Source: Aestuariivita boseongensis
Lineage (GTDB): Bacteria; Pseudomonadota; Alphaproteobacteria; Rhodobacterales; Rhodobacteraceae
NCBI RefSeq assembly: GCF_001262635.1
Contig: NZ_JXYH01000029.1
Coordinates: 1-40,797, forward strand
Length of the DNA stretch: 40,797 nt
Direction of reading: 5' to 3'
The notes below the pieces were generated by a model that had not been told where the DNA came from, made no database searches, and worked only from the letters and a program-made list of their open reading frames with translations. Positions 33,389 to 40,797 of this stretch are shown in pieces. Each line of letters starts with the position of its first letter. Positions within the stretch are counted from its first letter, which is position 1. Made by a program: the position numbers and the translations under genes.

Positions 33389-33409
33389 TGGGGCCAGAGT
33401 TCGGCCCCA
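33389..33409. terminator. Bidirectional hairpin between convergent GT8 and peroxiredoxin genes
   Basis: TGGGGCC-AGAGTTC-GGCCCCA, a perfect 7-bp stem with a 7-base loop, fills the middle of a 45-base convergent gap. There is no T-run, but the position fits a shared terminator. Confidence 0.5.
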
Positions 33410-33425
33410 CCGCATGTCGCCGGTC

Positions 33426-34073
33426 TCAGAGTTTGGTCATCCGCAGGTACGGCAGAACCGTTTCGAACTCCCCGAACTTGGCCTTGGCGTCTTCATCCGA
33501 CACGGCGGTGGGAATGACAACGTCCTGGCCCACCTCCCAGTTTGCAGGGGTCGCCACACCCGCGCGCGCGGCGGTTTGCAGCCCGTCCAGGGCGCGCAGC
33601 ACCTCGGCAAAGTTGCGGCCCACATTCATCGGGTAGGTCATCGACAGTTTCAGCTGTTTGTCCGGCCCGATGATGAAGACCGACCGCACCGTGGCGGTGT
33701 CGTTGGGGGTGCGGCCGTCGGGCAGGTAGGCCTCGGACGGGAGCATGTCGAACGCCTTGGACACCTCCAGCCCGGTGTCGGCAATGATCGGGAAGGTCGG
33801 TTTCGCGCCTCCCGCCTTTTCGATATCGCCTTTCCATTTCTTGTGGTCCTCGACCCCGTCGACCGATACGCCGATCACCTTGGTGCCGCGTTTCTCCCAT
33901 TCATCGGCCAGTTGGGCCACCGCGCCGAATTCGGTGGTGCAGACCGGTGTGAAATCCTTGGGGTGTGAGAACAGGATCGCCCAGCTGTCGCCGATCCAGT
34001 CATGCAGGCTGATCGTGCCGGTATCTGTTTCAACGGTCAGGTCGGGGATCGTGTCATTGATGCGCAGTCCCAT
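33426..34073 (-). CDS. 1-Cys peroxiredoxin (Prx6 type)
   Basis: A 215-residue peroxiredoxin. The peroxidatic Cys45 lies in HPKDFTPVCTTEFG with Thr42, and it is the only Cys in the protein, so the enzyme is of the 1-Cys class. The Prx6-type C-terminal domain (TYPMNVGRNFAEVLRALDGL, ATPANWEVGQDVVIP) is present. It reduces hydrogen and organic peroxides using an outside thiol. The ATG at 34073 has a good AAGGAGA site; an ATG 11 codons upstream is in frame but unlikely. Divergent from the aldehyde dehydrogenase gene. Confidence 0.95.
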   Translation of the reverse strand: MGLRINDTIPDLTVETDTGTISLHDWIGDSWAILFSHPKDFTPVCTTEFGAVAQLADEWEKRGTKVIGVSVDGVEDHKKWKGDIEKAGGAKPTFPIIADTGLEVSKAFDMLPSEAYLPDGRTPNDTATVRSVFIIGPDKQLKLSMTYPMNVGRNFAEVLRALDGLQTAARAGVATPANWEVGQDVVIPTAVSDEDAKAKFGEFETVLPYLRMTKL

Positions 34074-34186
34074 TCGGGTCTCCTTCCAGTGCGAGTCGCA
34101 TTGCAATTAACCTTGGGACTGCAGCAGCGGGTTACAACCCCCGTCTTGCAGGTCGCGGCGCGGAGTGACAGAGTGCGCGCAAAGCG

Positions 34187-34202
34187 CCGACCGCGCGGTC
34201 GG
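34187..34202. promoter_or_regulatory. Perfect palindrome upstream of the aldehyde dehydrogenase gene
   Basis: CCGACCGCGCGGTCGG is a perfect 16-base palindrome 28 bases before the dehydrogenase ATG, in the 157-base gap shared with the divergent peroxiredoxin gene. A repressor operator or an mRNA leader hairpin are both possible; no promoter hexamers could be placed with confidence. Confidence 0.4.
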
Positions 34203-34230
34203 TGAAACACATGGGATTGGGAGTGCCTCC

Positions 34231-35670
34231 ATGATTGAAAAGCGTCAGTTCTATATCAACGGCCAGTGGGTCGACCCGGCCGAACCGAATGATTTCCACG
34301 TGATCGACCCCTCCACGGAAGAGCCCTGCGCGGTGATTTCGCTGGGCGGGAAGGCCGATACCGATGCGGCGGTCGCCGCGGCCAAGGCCGCTCTGCCCGG
34401 CTGGATGGCCACCCCGCCCGAGGAACGGATCGCGCTGGTTGAAAAGTTGCTGGAAATCTATGCCACGCGGGCCGAAGACATGGCGCAGGCCACCTCGATG
34501 GAGATGGGCGCGCCTATCGACATGGCGCGCCAGCAGCAGGTTCCCTCGGGGTCGTACCACCTGAAAAACTTCATCCGCGCGGCGAAGAATTTCCAGTTCG
34601 ACAAGCCCTTGGGCGATCATGCGCCGAATGACCGGATCATCTATGAAGCTGTTGGTGTGGCCGCGCTGATCACGCCGTGGAACTGGCCGCAGAACCAGAT
34701 CACCCTGAAAGTGGGTGCTGCAGCCGTTGCGGGCTGCACCATGGTTCTGAAACCGTCGGAACAAAGCCCGCTGAACGCCATGATCTTTGCCGAATGCGTG
34801 CATGAGGCGGGCTTCCCGCCGGGCGTGTTCAACCTTGTGAACGGGGATGGCGCCGGCGTGGGCACGCAGCTGTCAGGCCATCCAGATGTGGACATGGTCA
34901 GCTTCACCGGATCGACCCGCGCAGGCACGGCGATTTCGAAGAATGCCGCGGATACGCTGAAGAAAGTGCATCTTGAGCTGGGCGGCAAAGGCGCCAACCT
35001 GATCTTTGCCGATGCCGATGAAAAGGCGGTGAAGCGCGGTGTGATGCATATGATGAACAACACCGGCCAAAGCTGTAATGCCCCCAGCCGGATGATGGTT
35101 GAAGCGTCGATTTACGATCAGGCGGTGGAAGCAGCGAAGGAAGCGGCGGAAAAGGTTGCCGTTGGCAGCGCCCATGACGAAGGTCGCCATATCGGTCCGG
35201 TGGTGAATGAACTGCAGTGGAACAAGATTCAGGGTCTGATCGAAAAGGGCATCGAGGAAGGCGCGCGCCTTGTCGCCGGTGGTCCGGGCCGCCCGGAAGG
35301 GTTCAACAAGGGCTACTACGTGCGCCCCACGGTCTTTGCCGATGTGACCAATGACATGACCATTGCCCGGGAAGAGATCTTTGGCCCCGTCCTGTCAATC
35401 ATGAAATTCGAGACCGAGGAGGAGGCCGTCGAAGTGGCTAATGACACGGTTTACGGCCTGACCAACTATGTCCAGACCGGCGATCCGGCGCGGGCCAACC
35501 GGCTGGCGCGCAAGCTGCGCTCGGGCATGGTCGAAATGAACGGCCAGAGCCGGGCAGCAGGTTCGCCCTTTGGCGGGATGAAGCAGTCGGGCAACGGCCG
35601 CGAAGGCGGTGTGTATGGCATCGAGGATTTCCTTGAGGTCAAAGCGGTCTCGGGCTGGACACCGGAATAA
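34231..35670 (+). CDS. NAD(P)-dependent aldehyde dehydrogenase
   Basis: A 479-residue aldehyde dehydrogenase. The cofactor-binding block ALITPWNWPQNQITLKVGAA and FTGSTRAGTAI are normal. The catalytic residues are Glu249 in HLELGGKGANLIF and Cys282 in NNTGQSCNAPSRMM. It oxidises an aldehyde to the acid; the closest general group seems to be the broad-specificity ALDH family, and the substrate is unknown. The ATG at 34231 follows GGGAG; the frame is open 22 codons further up but those residues are unlike the family. Confidence 0.95.
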   Translation: MIEKRQFYINGQWVDPAEPNDFHVIDPSTEEPCAVISLGGKADTDAAVAAAKAALPGWMATPPEERIALVEKLLEIYATRAEDMAQATSMEMGAPIDMARQQQVPSGSYHLKNFIRAAKNFQFDKPLGDHAPNDRIIYEAVGVAALITPWNWPQNQITLKVGAAAVAGCTMVLKPSEQSPLNAMIFAECVHEAGFPPGVFNLVNGDGAGVGTQLSGHPDVDMVSFTGSTRAGTAISKNAADTLKKVHLELGGKGANLIFADADEKAVKRGVMHMMNNTGQSCNAPSRMMVEASIYDQAVEAAKEAAEKVAVGSAHDEGRHIGPVVNELQWNKIQGLIEKGIEEGARLVAGGPGRPEGFNKGYYVRPTVFADVTNDMTIAREEIFGPVLSIMKFETEEEAVEVANDTVYGLTNYVQTGDPARANRLARKLRSGMVEMNGQSRAAGSPFGGMKQSGNGREGGVYGIEDFLEVKAVSGWTPE

Positions 35671-35681
35671 GAAAAACGGCC

Positions 35682-35716
35682 AGGGCGGCGTCTGACCAAA
35701 GGTTCAGCGCCGCCTT
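35682..35716 (+). terminator. Long hairpin after the aldehyde dehydrogenase gene
   Basis: GGCGGCG pairs with CGCCGCC, continuing inward as CTGA/TCAG and CC/GG with small bulges around AAA. It begins 12 bases after the dehydrogenase stop. Only TT follows, so termination may be Rho-assisted or the stem may stabilise the mRNA end. Confidence 0.5.
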
Positions 35717-35762
35717 GCCATCCGGGCTGGCTCATGCCGACGGATTTCGTTAAGCGGACAAC

Positions 35763-36620
35763 ATGATCTTTACCCAGCTCAACGGCCGTCTTGGCAATCA
35801 GATGTTTCAATATGCCATCGCACGTGGTCTGGCCGCGCGGCATGGGACATCCGTTGCGCTGGACCCGCGCTATGCGCTGAAGCGCGGCGATGGGGTTCTG
35901 ACGCGTGTCTTTGACCTGGATGTGGAAGCGAATCCGACACTTCCGCCTGCCAAGCACGAGAACCTGATCGGCTATGCCCTTTGGCGGCATCTTGGCCTTG
36001 CGCCGAAGCGCATTCAGGAACGGGAATTGAGGTATTATCCGGAATTCGAAACCTGGCCCGACAACGTCTATTTGCGCGGCTACTGGCAATCCGAGAAGTA
36101 CTTTGCCGCTATTGCGGATCGGATACGCGAGGACTTCACCTTTCCGGAGTTTTCAAACAGCCAGAACGCCGAGATGGCGGACAGGATTTCCCGATCCATG
36201 GCCATCTCGCTTCATGTCAGACGTGGGGATTATGTGGATCTGAACGCGCACGGGCTGTGCGATGCCGCGTATTACACCAATGCACTGTCCCGGATCCTGG
36301 AGGATGTCAGCGGGGAACCGACGGTCTTTGTTTTTTCGGACGAGCCGGAATGGGCCAAGGTCAACCTGCCTCTGCCCTGCGAAAAAGTGGTGGTCGATTT
36401 CAATGGCTCGGATACCGATTTCGAAGACATGCGATTGATGTCGCTATGCCGGCACAACATCGTGGCCAATTCCTCGTTCTCGTGGTGGGCGGCCTGGTTG
36501 AACAACCACGCTGAAAAGCGGGTCATGGCGCCGTCGCAGTGGCTGGCGGATCCGGCCTTGCAGATCACCGACAACATCCCCGATGGATGGACCCAGATCG
36601 AGGTTGGCTTGAACCGCTAG
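35763..36620 (+). CDS. Alpha-1,2-fucosyltransferase-like glycosyltransferase (GT11)
   Basis: A 285-residue GT11 family protein. The N-terminal signature NGRLGNQMFQYAIARGLA (residues 7-24), the YLRGYWQSEKYF block, the GDP-fucose-binding motif SLHVRRGDYVD (HVRRGDY at 151-157) and the late VANSSFSWWAAWLN motif are all well conserved. It would transfer fucose from GDP-fucose to a galactose-containing acceptor of a surface polysaccharide or lipopolysaccharide. No membrane segment. No GDP-fucose synthesis genes are in the window, so the donor pathway must be elsewhere. It is convergent with the RluA-type gene. Confidence 0.9.
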   Translation: MIFTQLNGRLGNQMFQYAIARGLAARHGTSVALDPRYALKRGDGVLTRVFDLDVEANPTLPPAKHENLIGYALWRHLGLAPKRIQERELRYYPEFETWPDNVYLRGYWQSEKYFAAIADRIREDFTFPEFSNSQNAEMADRISRSMAISLHVRRGDYVDLNAHGLCDAAYYTNALSRILEDVSGEPTVFVFSDEPEWAKVNLPLPCEKVVVDFNGSDTDFEDMRLMSLCRHNIVANSSFSWWAAWLNNHAEKRVMAPSQWLADPALQITDNIPDGWTQIEVGLNR

Positions 36621-36641
36621 GCAGGGACGGTTTCAGGCCGC

Positions 36642-37283
36642 TCAGAACTCGGGCTTGGCGCGGAACTTCAGCCCTTTGCCGCTTTCCGGATGGCTGATGC
36701 GCAGCTCTTCTGAATGGAGCATCAGGCGGGGATGGGCCTTGGCCTCTCCGGTTGCATAAAGCGGATCGCCAAGGATCGGATGGCCCAGCGCCAGCATATG
36801 CACGCGCAACTGGTGACTGCGCCCGGTACGGGGAAACAGGCGCACGCGGGTTTCGGTTTCGCTGTCCTTGACGACTTTCCAATCTGTCACGGCGGGCTTG
36901 CCGTTTTCATGGTCGACCATCTGCTTCGGGCGATTGGGCCAATCCACGATCAATGGCAGATCGACGGTGCCTGTCGTGGGCGTCAGGCGTCCCCAAACCC
37001 TTGCCACATAGGTCTTTTTGGCTTTGCGTAGTTCGAATTCCTTCGACAAGCTGCGCTGCGCATGGGGTGTTAGAGCAAAGACCATCACCCCGGATGTGTC
37101 ACGATCCAGCCGGTGCACCAGAAGCGCGTCGGGGAAAGCGGCCTGCAGGCGGGTAAGCAGACAATCCCGCAGATGATCGCCCCTGCCGGGAACCGACAGC
37201 AAACCGGCGGGCTTGTTCACCGCGATCAGGTGGGCGTCTTCGTAGAGCAGATCGAGCGGGCCGGTTGGGGGATGATAGCTCAT
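36642..37283 (-). CDS. RluA-family pseudouridine synthase
   Basis: A 213-residue RluA-type synthase without an S4 domain. It begins LLYEDAHLIAVNKPAGLLSV, has the catalytic Asp in LLVHRLDRDTSGVMVFA and continues with FPRTGRSHQLRVHMLALGHP and GDPLYATGEA. Short, S4-less members such as RluA itself modify 23S rRNA and tRNA; which target applies here cannot be told. The frame is open far upstream into the permease gene, but the ATG at 37283 overlaps the permease stop by 4 bases and matches the family start. Confidence 0.9.
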   Translation of the reverse strand: MSYHPPTGPLDLLYEDAHLIAVNKPAGLLSVPGRGDHLRDCLLTRLQAAFPDALLVHRLDRDTSGVMVFALTPHAQRSLSKEFELRKAKKTYVARVWGRLTPTTGTVDLPLIVDWPNRPKQMVDHENGKPAVTDWKVVKDSETETRVRLFPRTGRSHQLRVHMLALGHPILGDPLYATGEAKAHPRLMLHSEELRISHPESGKGLKFRAKPEF

Positions 37284-38188
37284 GCGCGGCCCCGCATCCG
37301 GCGCAGCATGGAGGTGGTGTAGATGATCAGCGCGACCCAGATCATCGGGAAGGCAATCAGGCGCGCGCCCGAGAAATCCTCGCCAAACAGAAAGATCGCG
37401 ATGAGGAAGATCATCGTGGGTGTGATGTATTGTAAAATGCCGATGGTCGAGAGGCGCAGCCCCTTCGCCGCATTGGCATAGATCAGAAGGGGAATGGCGG
37501 TGGCCGCGCCGCTGCCCAGAAGCAGGCCCATATCCGTCGCGCTCGCCAGAAAATGCCCGGTTCCCTGCTGCGCCAGCCACAGGATAAAGCCCAGTGCGAT
37601 GGGACTGAGAATGAGAACCTCCAGCATGAACCCCTGATTTGGGCCGATGGGCAGGCGGCGTTTGAAGAAGGCGTAAAAGCCCCAGCTGAAGGTCAGGCCA
37701 AGGGCGGCCCAGGGCAGGGTGCCGGCGTCGATGGTTATGAGGAGGACGGCGCAGGCGGCAAGCGCGATGGCGATGATCTGCGCGCGGGTGAGGCGTTCGC
37801 GCAGCAGCACCGCGCCCAGAAAGACGCTGAAGAGAGGGTTGATATAGTATCCCAAGGCCGCCTCGACCGCGTTCCCGCTGGCAATCGCCCAGACATAGAT
37901 GCCCCAGTTGATCGACACGAGCGTCGCCGTCAGCGCCGCCATGGCCAGCACCGAAGGTGACTTAAGCGCTTGTTTCAAGTCCTGAGTTCGGCCGGTGACG
38001 ATCAGAAGCGCCCCGGCAATGGGGATGGACCAGAGAATGCGGTGGGCAACCACTTCGACCGGGGGGATGTGGTCGAGCAGCTTGAGGTAAAGCGGGAAGA
38101 ACCCCCAGAAGAGATAGACGGTGATCGCAAGCACAAAACCTTGCTTGGTGTCCTGATCTTCGGGGAAGGGGGTGGTTGGCGCGGTCAT
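37280..38188 (-). CDS. rarD: EamA/RarD family drug/metabolite transporter permease
   Basis: A 302-residue inner-membrane protein with ten predicted hydrophobic segments and RarD-type motifs: YLFWGFFPLYLKLLDHIPPVE (in adjoining parts), AHRILWSIP, INWGIYVWAIASGNAVEAALGYYINPL (in parts), and LQYITPTMIFLIAIFLFGE. RarD proteins are DMT-superfamily transporters first linked to chloramphenicol sensitivity; the transported molecule is unknown. It overlaps the pseudouridine synthase gene by 4 bases. A complex repeat structure lies 18-92 bases upstream of its ATG. Confidence 0.9.
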   Translation of the reverse strand: MTAPTTPFPEDQDTKQGFVLAITVYLFWGFFPLYLKLLDHIPPVEVVAHRILWSIPIAGALLIVTGRTQDLKQALKSPSVLAMAALTATLVSINWGIYVWAIASGNAVEAALGYYINPLFSVFLGAVLLRERLTRAQIIAIALAACAVLLITIDAGTLPWAALGLTFSWGFYAFFKRRLPIGPNQGFMLEVLILSPIALGFILWLAQQGTGHFLASATDMGLLLGSGAATAIPLLIYANAAKGLRLSTIGILQYITPTMIFLIAIFLFGEDFSGARLIAFPMIWVALIIYTTSMLRRMRGRA

Positions 38189-38205
38189 CTTGCGCCCTGC
38201 CTAGA

Positions 38206-38280
38206 CCGGAAAAGGGCCATGCACAACGCGTATGACATACGTATGACTTGCGTATGACACCTGTGCGCGGCCTTTTCCGG
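38206..38280. repeat. Inverted arms enclosing three 11-base-period direct repeats
   Basis: CGTATGAC occurs at 38229, 38240 and 38251, an exact 11-base period. The 36 bases holding them are flanked by imperfect inverted arms, 38206-38225 (CCGGAAAAGGGCCATGCACA) and 38262-38280 (TGTGCGCGGCCTTTTCCGG), with one extra base and two mismatches. CGTATG-A-CATACG at 38229-38241 and CATACGTATG at 38236-38245 are palindromes within it. It lies upstream of rarD and downstream of the dehydrogenase gene. Confidence 0.85.
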
Positions 38281-38287
38281 CGGGGTA

Positions 38288-38304
38288 CCGCGCCTCAGGC
38301 GCGG
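38288..38304 (-). terminator. Hairpin spanning the dehydrogenase stop codon
   Basis: CCGCGCC-TGA-GGCGCGG on the minus strand is a perfect 7-bp stem with the stop codon TGA as its three-base loop. No T-run follows directly. It may form a composite 3' end with the adjacent inverted arms. Confidence 0.4.
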
Positions 38305-40736
38305 ACGCGTTCGGATTTCGGGTCGTACAGCGGGCGCAGAGAGGCGTCGGCCTTCACACGGGTACCGGCCACGTCGATCTCATAGCCGGAAGCGAGGACC
38401 TGATCGGCGCTTTCGCCTGCGCAGGGCACATATCCCATGCCGATCGCCCCGCCCAGATGATGGCCATAGGCGCCCGAGCTGAGATGGCCCACAATCTCCC
38501 CATCCCGGACGATGGGTTCGTTGTGATAGAGCAGCGGTTCGGGGTCAGTCAGGCGGAACTGCACCATCCGGGTTTTCAGACCTTCATCGCGTTTGCGTTC
38601 CACTGCGTCACGGCCGATGAAATCGGGTTTGGTTTTCGACACGGCAAAGCCAAGGCCCGCTTCCAGCACGTGATCCTCGCAGGTGATGTCATGGCCGAAA
38701 TGGCGGAAGGCCTTTTCGATGCGCGCACAGTCCATCATGTGCATGCCGCAAAGTTTCAGGCCCATGTCGCGGCCCGCATCCCAAATGGTTTCGAACGCAT
38801 GGCCGGCCATCTCGGTCGGGATATAGATCTCCCACCCCAGTTCGCCGACATAGGACACGCGGTGGACGCGGGCGAGGCCAAGGCCCAGTTCAATCTCTTG
38901 CGCAGTGCCGAAGGGGTTCGCGTCGTTGGAGAAATCGTTGGGCGAGATCTTTTGCATCAAGGTCCGCGCGTTGGGGCCCATGACGGCCAGCACGCCTTCA
39001 GCGGCGGTGACATCGGTGATGACAACCATGTCGTCACCCAGATGGCGGCGCATCCAAGTCTCATCCGCCAGTCGCGTGGCGGCGGGTGTGACGACCAGAT
39101 AGGCGGTCTCGGACAGGCGGGTGACGGTCACATCCGCTTCGATCCCAGCGCGGGAATTGAGGAACTGGGTGTAGACGATCTTGCCCTGCGGCACGGACAT
39201 GTTCGCGCCACAGATGCGGTTCAGGAAGGCTTCGGCATCCGGGCCTTCGACACGCAGCTTGCCGAAGGAGGACATGTCATACATGCCCACGTTCGACCGC
39301 ACGGCGGCGAGTTCCTCACCCACGTTGTCGAAGAAATTCTGCCGCTTCCACGAGTATTCGTATTCCGGGGCCTGCCCGTCACGCGCGTACCAGTTCGCGC
39401 GTTCCCAGCCAGCGAGTTCGCCCATCACGGCGCCCAGTTCCAGAAGGTGGTGATGAAAGGGCGTGCGGCGCACCCCGCGTGCGGTGGCTTTCTGGCGATA
39501 GGGGAAGTGATCGGCGTAAAGCAGGCCCAGCGTCTCGGACGCGCGTTCTTTCAGATAGCGCTGGTTGCCCTGGAAGGGGTGCATCCGGGTGATATCCACG
39601 TCGCCCAGATCGAAGGGTTTTTCGCCATCCTCCATCCATTGCGCCAGCGCCATGCCTGCGCCGCCTGCCGATTGGATGCCGATGGAGTTGAAGCCTGCTG
39701 CGACCCAGACATTGTCCATCTCGGGACAGAGGCCCAGGTGGTAGGCGTCGTCGGGCGTGAAACTTTCAGGGCCGTTGAAGAAGGTGTGAATGCCCGCCTC
39801 GGCCAGCATGGGCATGCGGTTCACGGCCATTTCCAGGATCGGTTCGAAATGGTCGAAATCTTCGGGGAGCTGGTCGAACTCGAATCCTTCGGGGATCGGA
39901 CCCCAGGGTTTGGAGACGGGTTCGAACGCGCCCAGCATCATTTTCCCTGCGTCTTCCTTGTAGTACGCGCATTCGTCGGGGACGCGCAGTACGGGAAGCT
40001 GGGTTAGCCCGTCGATGGATTCGGAGACGATGTAGAAATGCTCGCACGCCTGCAGCGGGATCGAGGTGTTCAGCATGCGGCCCACCTGATGGCCCCACAT
40101 GCCCGCGCAGTTCACCACCATGTCGCAGACGATATGACCCTGGTTGCCCGCCTCATCGGCCCAGTCGATGCCGGTGATGCGGCGGCCATCGCGGATGGCT
40201 TTGGTGGCCTTGACGCGTTCGCGGATCACCGCGCCGCGTTGGCGCGCGCCTTTGGCCAGTGCAAGCGCGATATTGGCCGGATCGCCTTGCCCGTCCTTGG
40301 CGAGGTAGACGCCGCCCGTGACGCCTTCGATATTCAGATGTTCATAGCGGGATTTGATGTCGTTAGGGCCGATTTCTTCAATCTCGACCCCGAAAGCGCG
40401 GGCCATGGCGGCGGATCGGTGAAGCTCCTCTAGCCGTTCATCGGTGAGCGCGGCGGTGATGGAGCCCACGCGTTTGAAGCCGGTGGCGACGCCGGTTTCC
40501 TTTTCGAGGTTGCCATAGAGTTCCTGGCTGTATTTGGCGAGGCGGGTCATGTTGGCCGTGGCGCGCAGTTGCGCGATGAGGCCTGCCGCGTGCCATGTGG
40601 TGCCGGAGGTGAGTTGCTTACGTTCCAGCAGAACCACATCGGTCCAGCCCAGCTTGGTCAGGTGATAGGCGACCGAACAGCCGATGACGCCACCGCCGAT
40701 AATGACGACGCGGGCCTTGGTGGGAAGATCAGTCAT
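38295..40736 (-). CDS. Dimethylglycine/sarcosine dehydrogenase-like FAD and GcvT two-domain protein
   Basis: An 813-residue protein. Residues about 8-390 are a DAO-type FAD oxidoreductase with VVIIGGGVIGCSVAYHLTKLG, followed by TSGTTWHAAGL, whose His corresponds to the covalent flavin site of mammalian dimethylglycine dehydrogenase. A FAO_M-like linker follows (to about 440). Residues about 450-810 are the aminomethyltransferase (GcvT) and its C-terminal barrel (SFGKLRVEGPDAEAFLNRI, YVGELGWEIYIPTEMAG, GYVPCAGES). Such enzymes N-demethylate dimethylglycine, sarcosine or related methylamines and pass the methyl carbon to tetrahydrofolate. Roseobacters carry several paralogues, so the substrate is uncertain. 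ATG preceded by AAAGGA. Confidence 0.88.
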   Translation of the reverse strand: MTDLPTKARVVIIGGGVIGCSVAYHLTKLGWTDVVLLERKQLTSGTTWHAAGLIAQLRATANMTRLAKYSQELYGNLEKETGVATGFKRVGSITAALTDERLEELHRSAAMARAFGVEIEEIGPNDIKSRYEHLNIEGVTGGVYLAKDGQGDPANIALALAKGARQRGAVIRERVKATKAIRDGRRITGIDWADEAGNQGHIVCDMVVNCAGMWGHQVGRMLNTSIPLQACEHFYIVSESIDGLTQLPVLRVPDECAYYKEDAGKMMLGAFEPVSKPWGPIPEGFEFDQLPEDFDHFEPILEMAVNRMPMLAEAGIHTFFNGPESFTPDDAYHLGLCPEMDNVWVAAGFNSIGIQSAGGAGMALAQWMEDGEKPFDLGDVDITRMHPFQGNQRYLKERASETLGLLYADHFPYRQKATARGVRRTPFHHHLLELGAVMGELAGWERANWYARDGQAPEYEYSWKRQNFFDNVGEELAAVRSNVGMYDMSSFGKLRVEGPDAEAFLNRICGANMSVPQGKIVYTQFLNSRAGIEADVTVTRLSETAYLVVTPAATRLADETWMRRHLGDDMVVITDVTAAEGVLAVMGPNARTLMQKISPNDFSNDANPFGTAQEIELGLGLARVHRVSYVGELGWEIYIPTEMAGHAFETIWDAGRDMGLKLCGMHMMDCARIEKAFRHFGHDITCEDHVLEAGLGFAVSKTKPDFIGRDAVERKRDEGLKTRMVQFRLTDPEPLLYHNEPIVRDGEIVGHLSSGAYGHHLGGAIGMGYVPCAGESADQVLASGYEIDVAGTRVKADASLRPLYDPKSERVRA

Positions 40737-40764
40737 GGGTCATCCTTTCGTTGAGCGGTGTGTT

Positions 40765-40784
40765 TCGGACGCTATCGCGTCCGA
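40765..40784. promoter_or_regulatory. Inverted repeat upstream of the dehydrogenase gene
   Basis: TCGGACGC-TATC-GCGTCCGA has perfect 8-bp arms and lies 28 bases before the dehydrogenase ATG. It may be an operator or the 3' hairpin of the next gene beyond the window. Upstream context is cut off. Confidence 0.45.
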
Positions 40785-40797
40785 CCGATGCGAGGGG

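Noticed and set aside
38457-40007. A 516-codon plus-strand open frame opposite the dimethylglycine dehydrogenase-like gene.
   Set aside because: Antisense shadow of a gene with clear FAD and GcvT motifs; the His/Gly/Ala-rich translation matches nothing known to me.
40737-40797. A glycine riboswitch upstream of the GcvT-domain dehydrogenase.
   Set aside because: Only 61 bases are available and none of the conserved aptamer core is seen.

Overview
The window is about 63-65% GC. Gene content and order point to an alphaproteobacterium of the Rhodobacterales (Roseobacter group). Indicators are an imuB gene behind a GTTC-N7-GTTC LexA box, the rsmB / heparinase-like / purH / lspA / DUF3035 / M16-M16 series, an SdhAF4-type small protein, rbfA-glycosidase-truB-rpsO, a liv-type ABC operon, and a dimethylglycine-dehydrogenase-like flavoprotein. 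The genus cannot be fixed by eye. No tRNA, rRNA, CRISPR array, transposase, integrase or phage gene was seen. Genes are densely packed and no gene-free stretch exceeds about 230 bases.

Layout. (1) 1-1381, minus: the N-terminal 460 codons of imuB, cut by the window edge, behind an SOS box. (2) 1515-10004, minus: a long same-strand series of rsmB, a heparinase II/III-like gene, purH, lspA, a DUF3035 lipoprotein and two M16 peptidase-like genes, closed by a strong palindromic terminator. LspA would mature the neighbouring lipoprotein, and both M16 proteins have signal peptides, so the distal half is a cell-envelope module. (3) 10082-16333: sdhAF4, a small secreted protein, dapB, then the conserved translation block rbfA - (phosphodiester glycosidase) - truB - (NTF2-like, DUF1643, RTX protein) - rpsO, ending in a terminator. 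(4) 16371-28944: about 12.6 kb of accessory genes between rpsO and pnp, which are usually neighbours. It holds a LysR regulator divergent from a tightly packed operon (livG, livF, substrate-binding protein, livH, livM, acyl-CoA dehydrogenase, zinc-free MDR oxidoreductase, acyl-CoA synthetase). That order reads as uptake, CoA activation and oxidation of an unidentified carboxylic acid. A wHTH-TolB-like-TPR regulator, a methyltransferase and an unknown exported protein follow. (5) 29171-40736: pnp with terminator, two overlapping glycosyltransferase genes, a 1-Cys peroxiredoxin divergent from an aldehyde dehydrogenase, a GT11 fucosyltransferase-like gene, an overlapping EamA/RarD permease and RluA-type pseudouridine synthase pair, and a two-domain FAD/GcvT dehydrogenase.

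The most unusual non-coding element is at 38206-38280: imperfect 19-20 base inverted arms enclose three copies of CGTATGAC at an exact 11-base period, between the dehydrogenase and the RarD gene. Other points worth a second look are a degenerate ABC signature in LivG, Asp at the usual catalytic Glu position of the acyl-CoA dehydrogenase, imuB as first gene after its SOS box without imuA, and an RTX-repeat protein with an N-terminal membrane segment.
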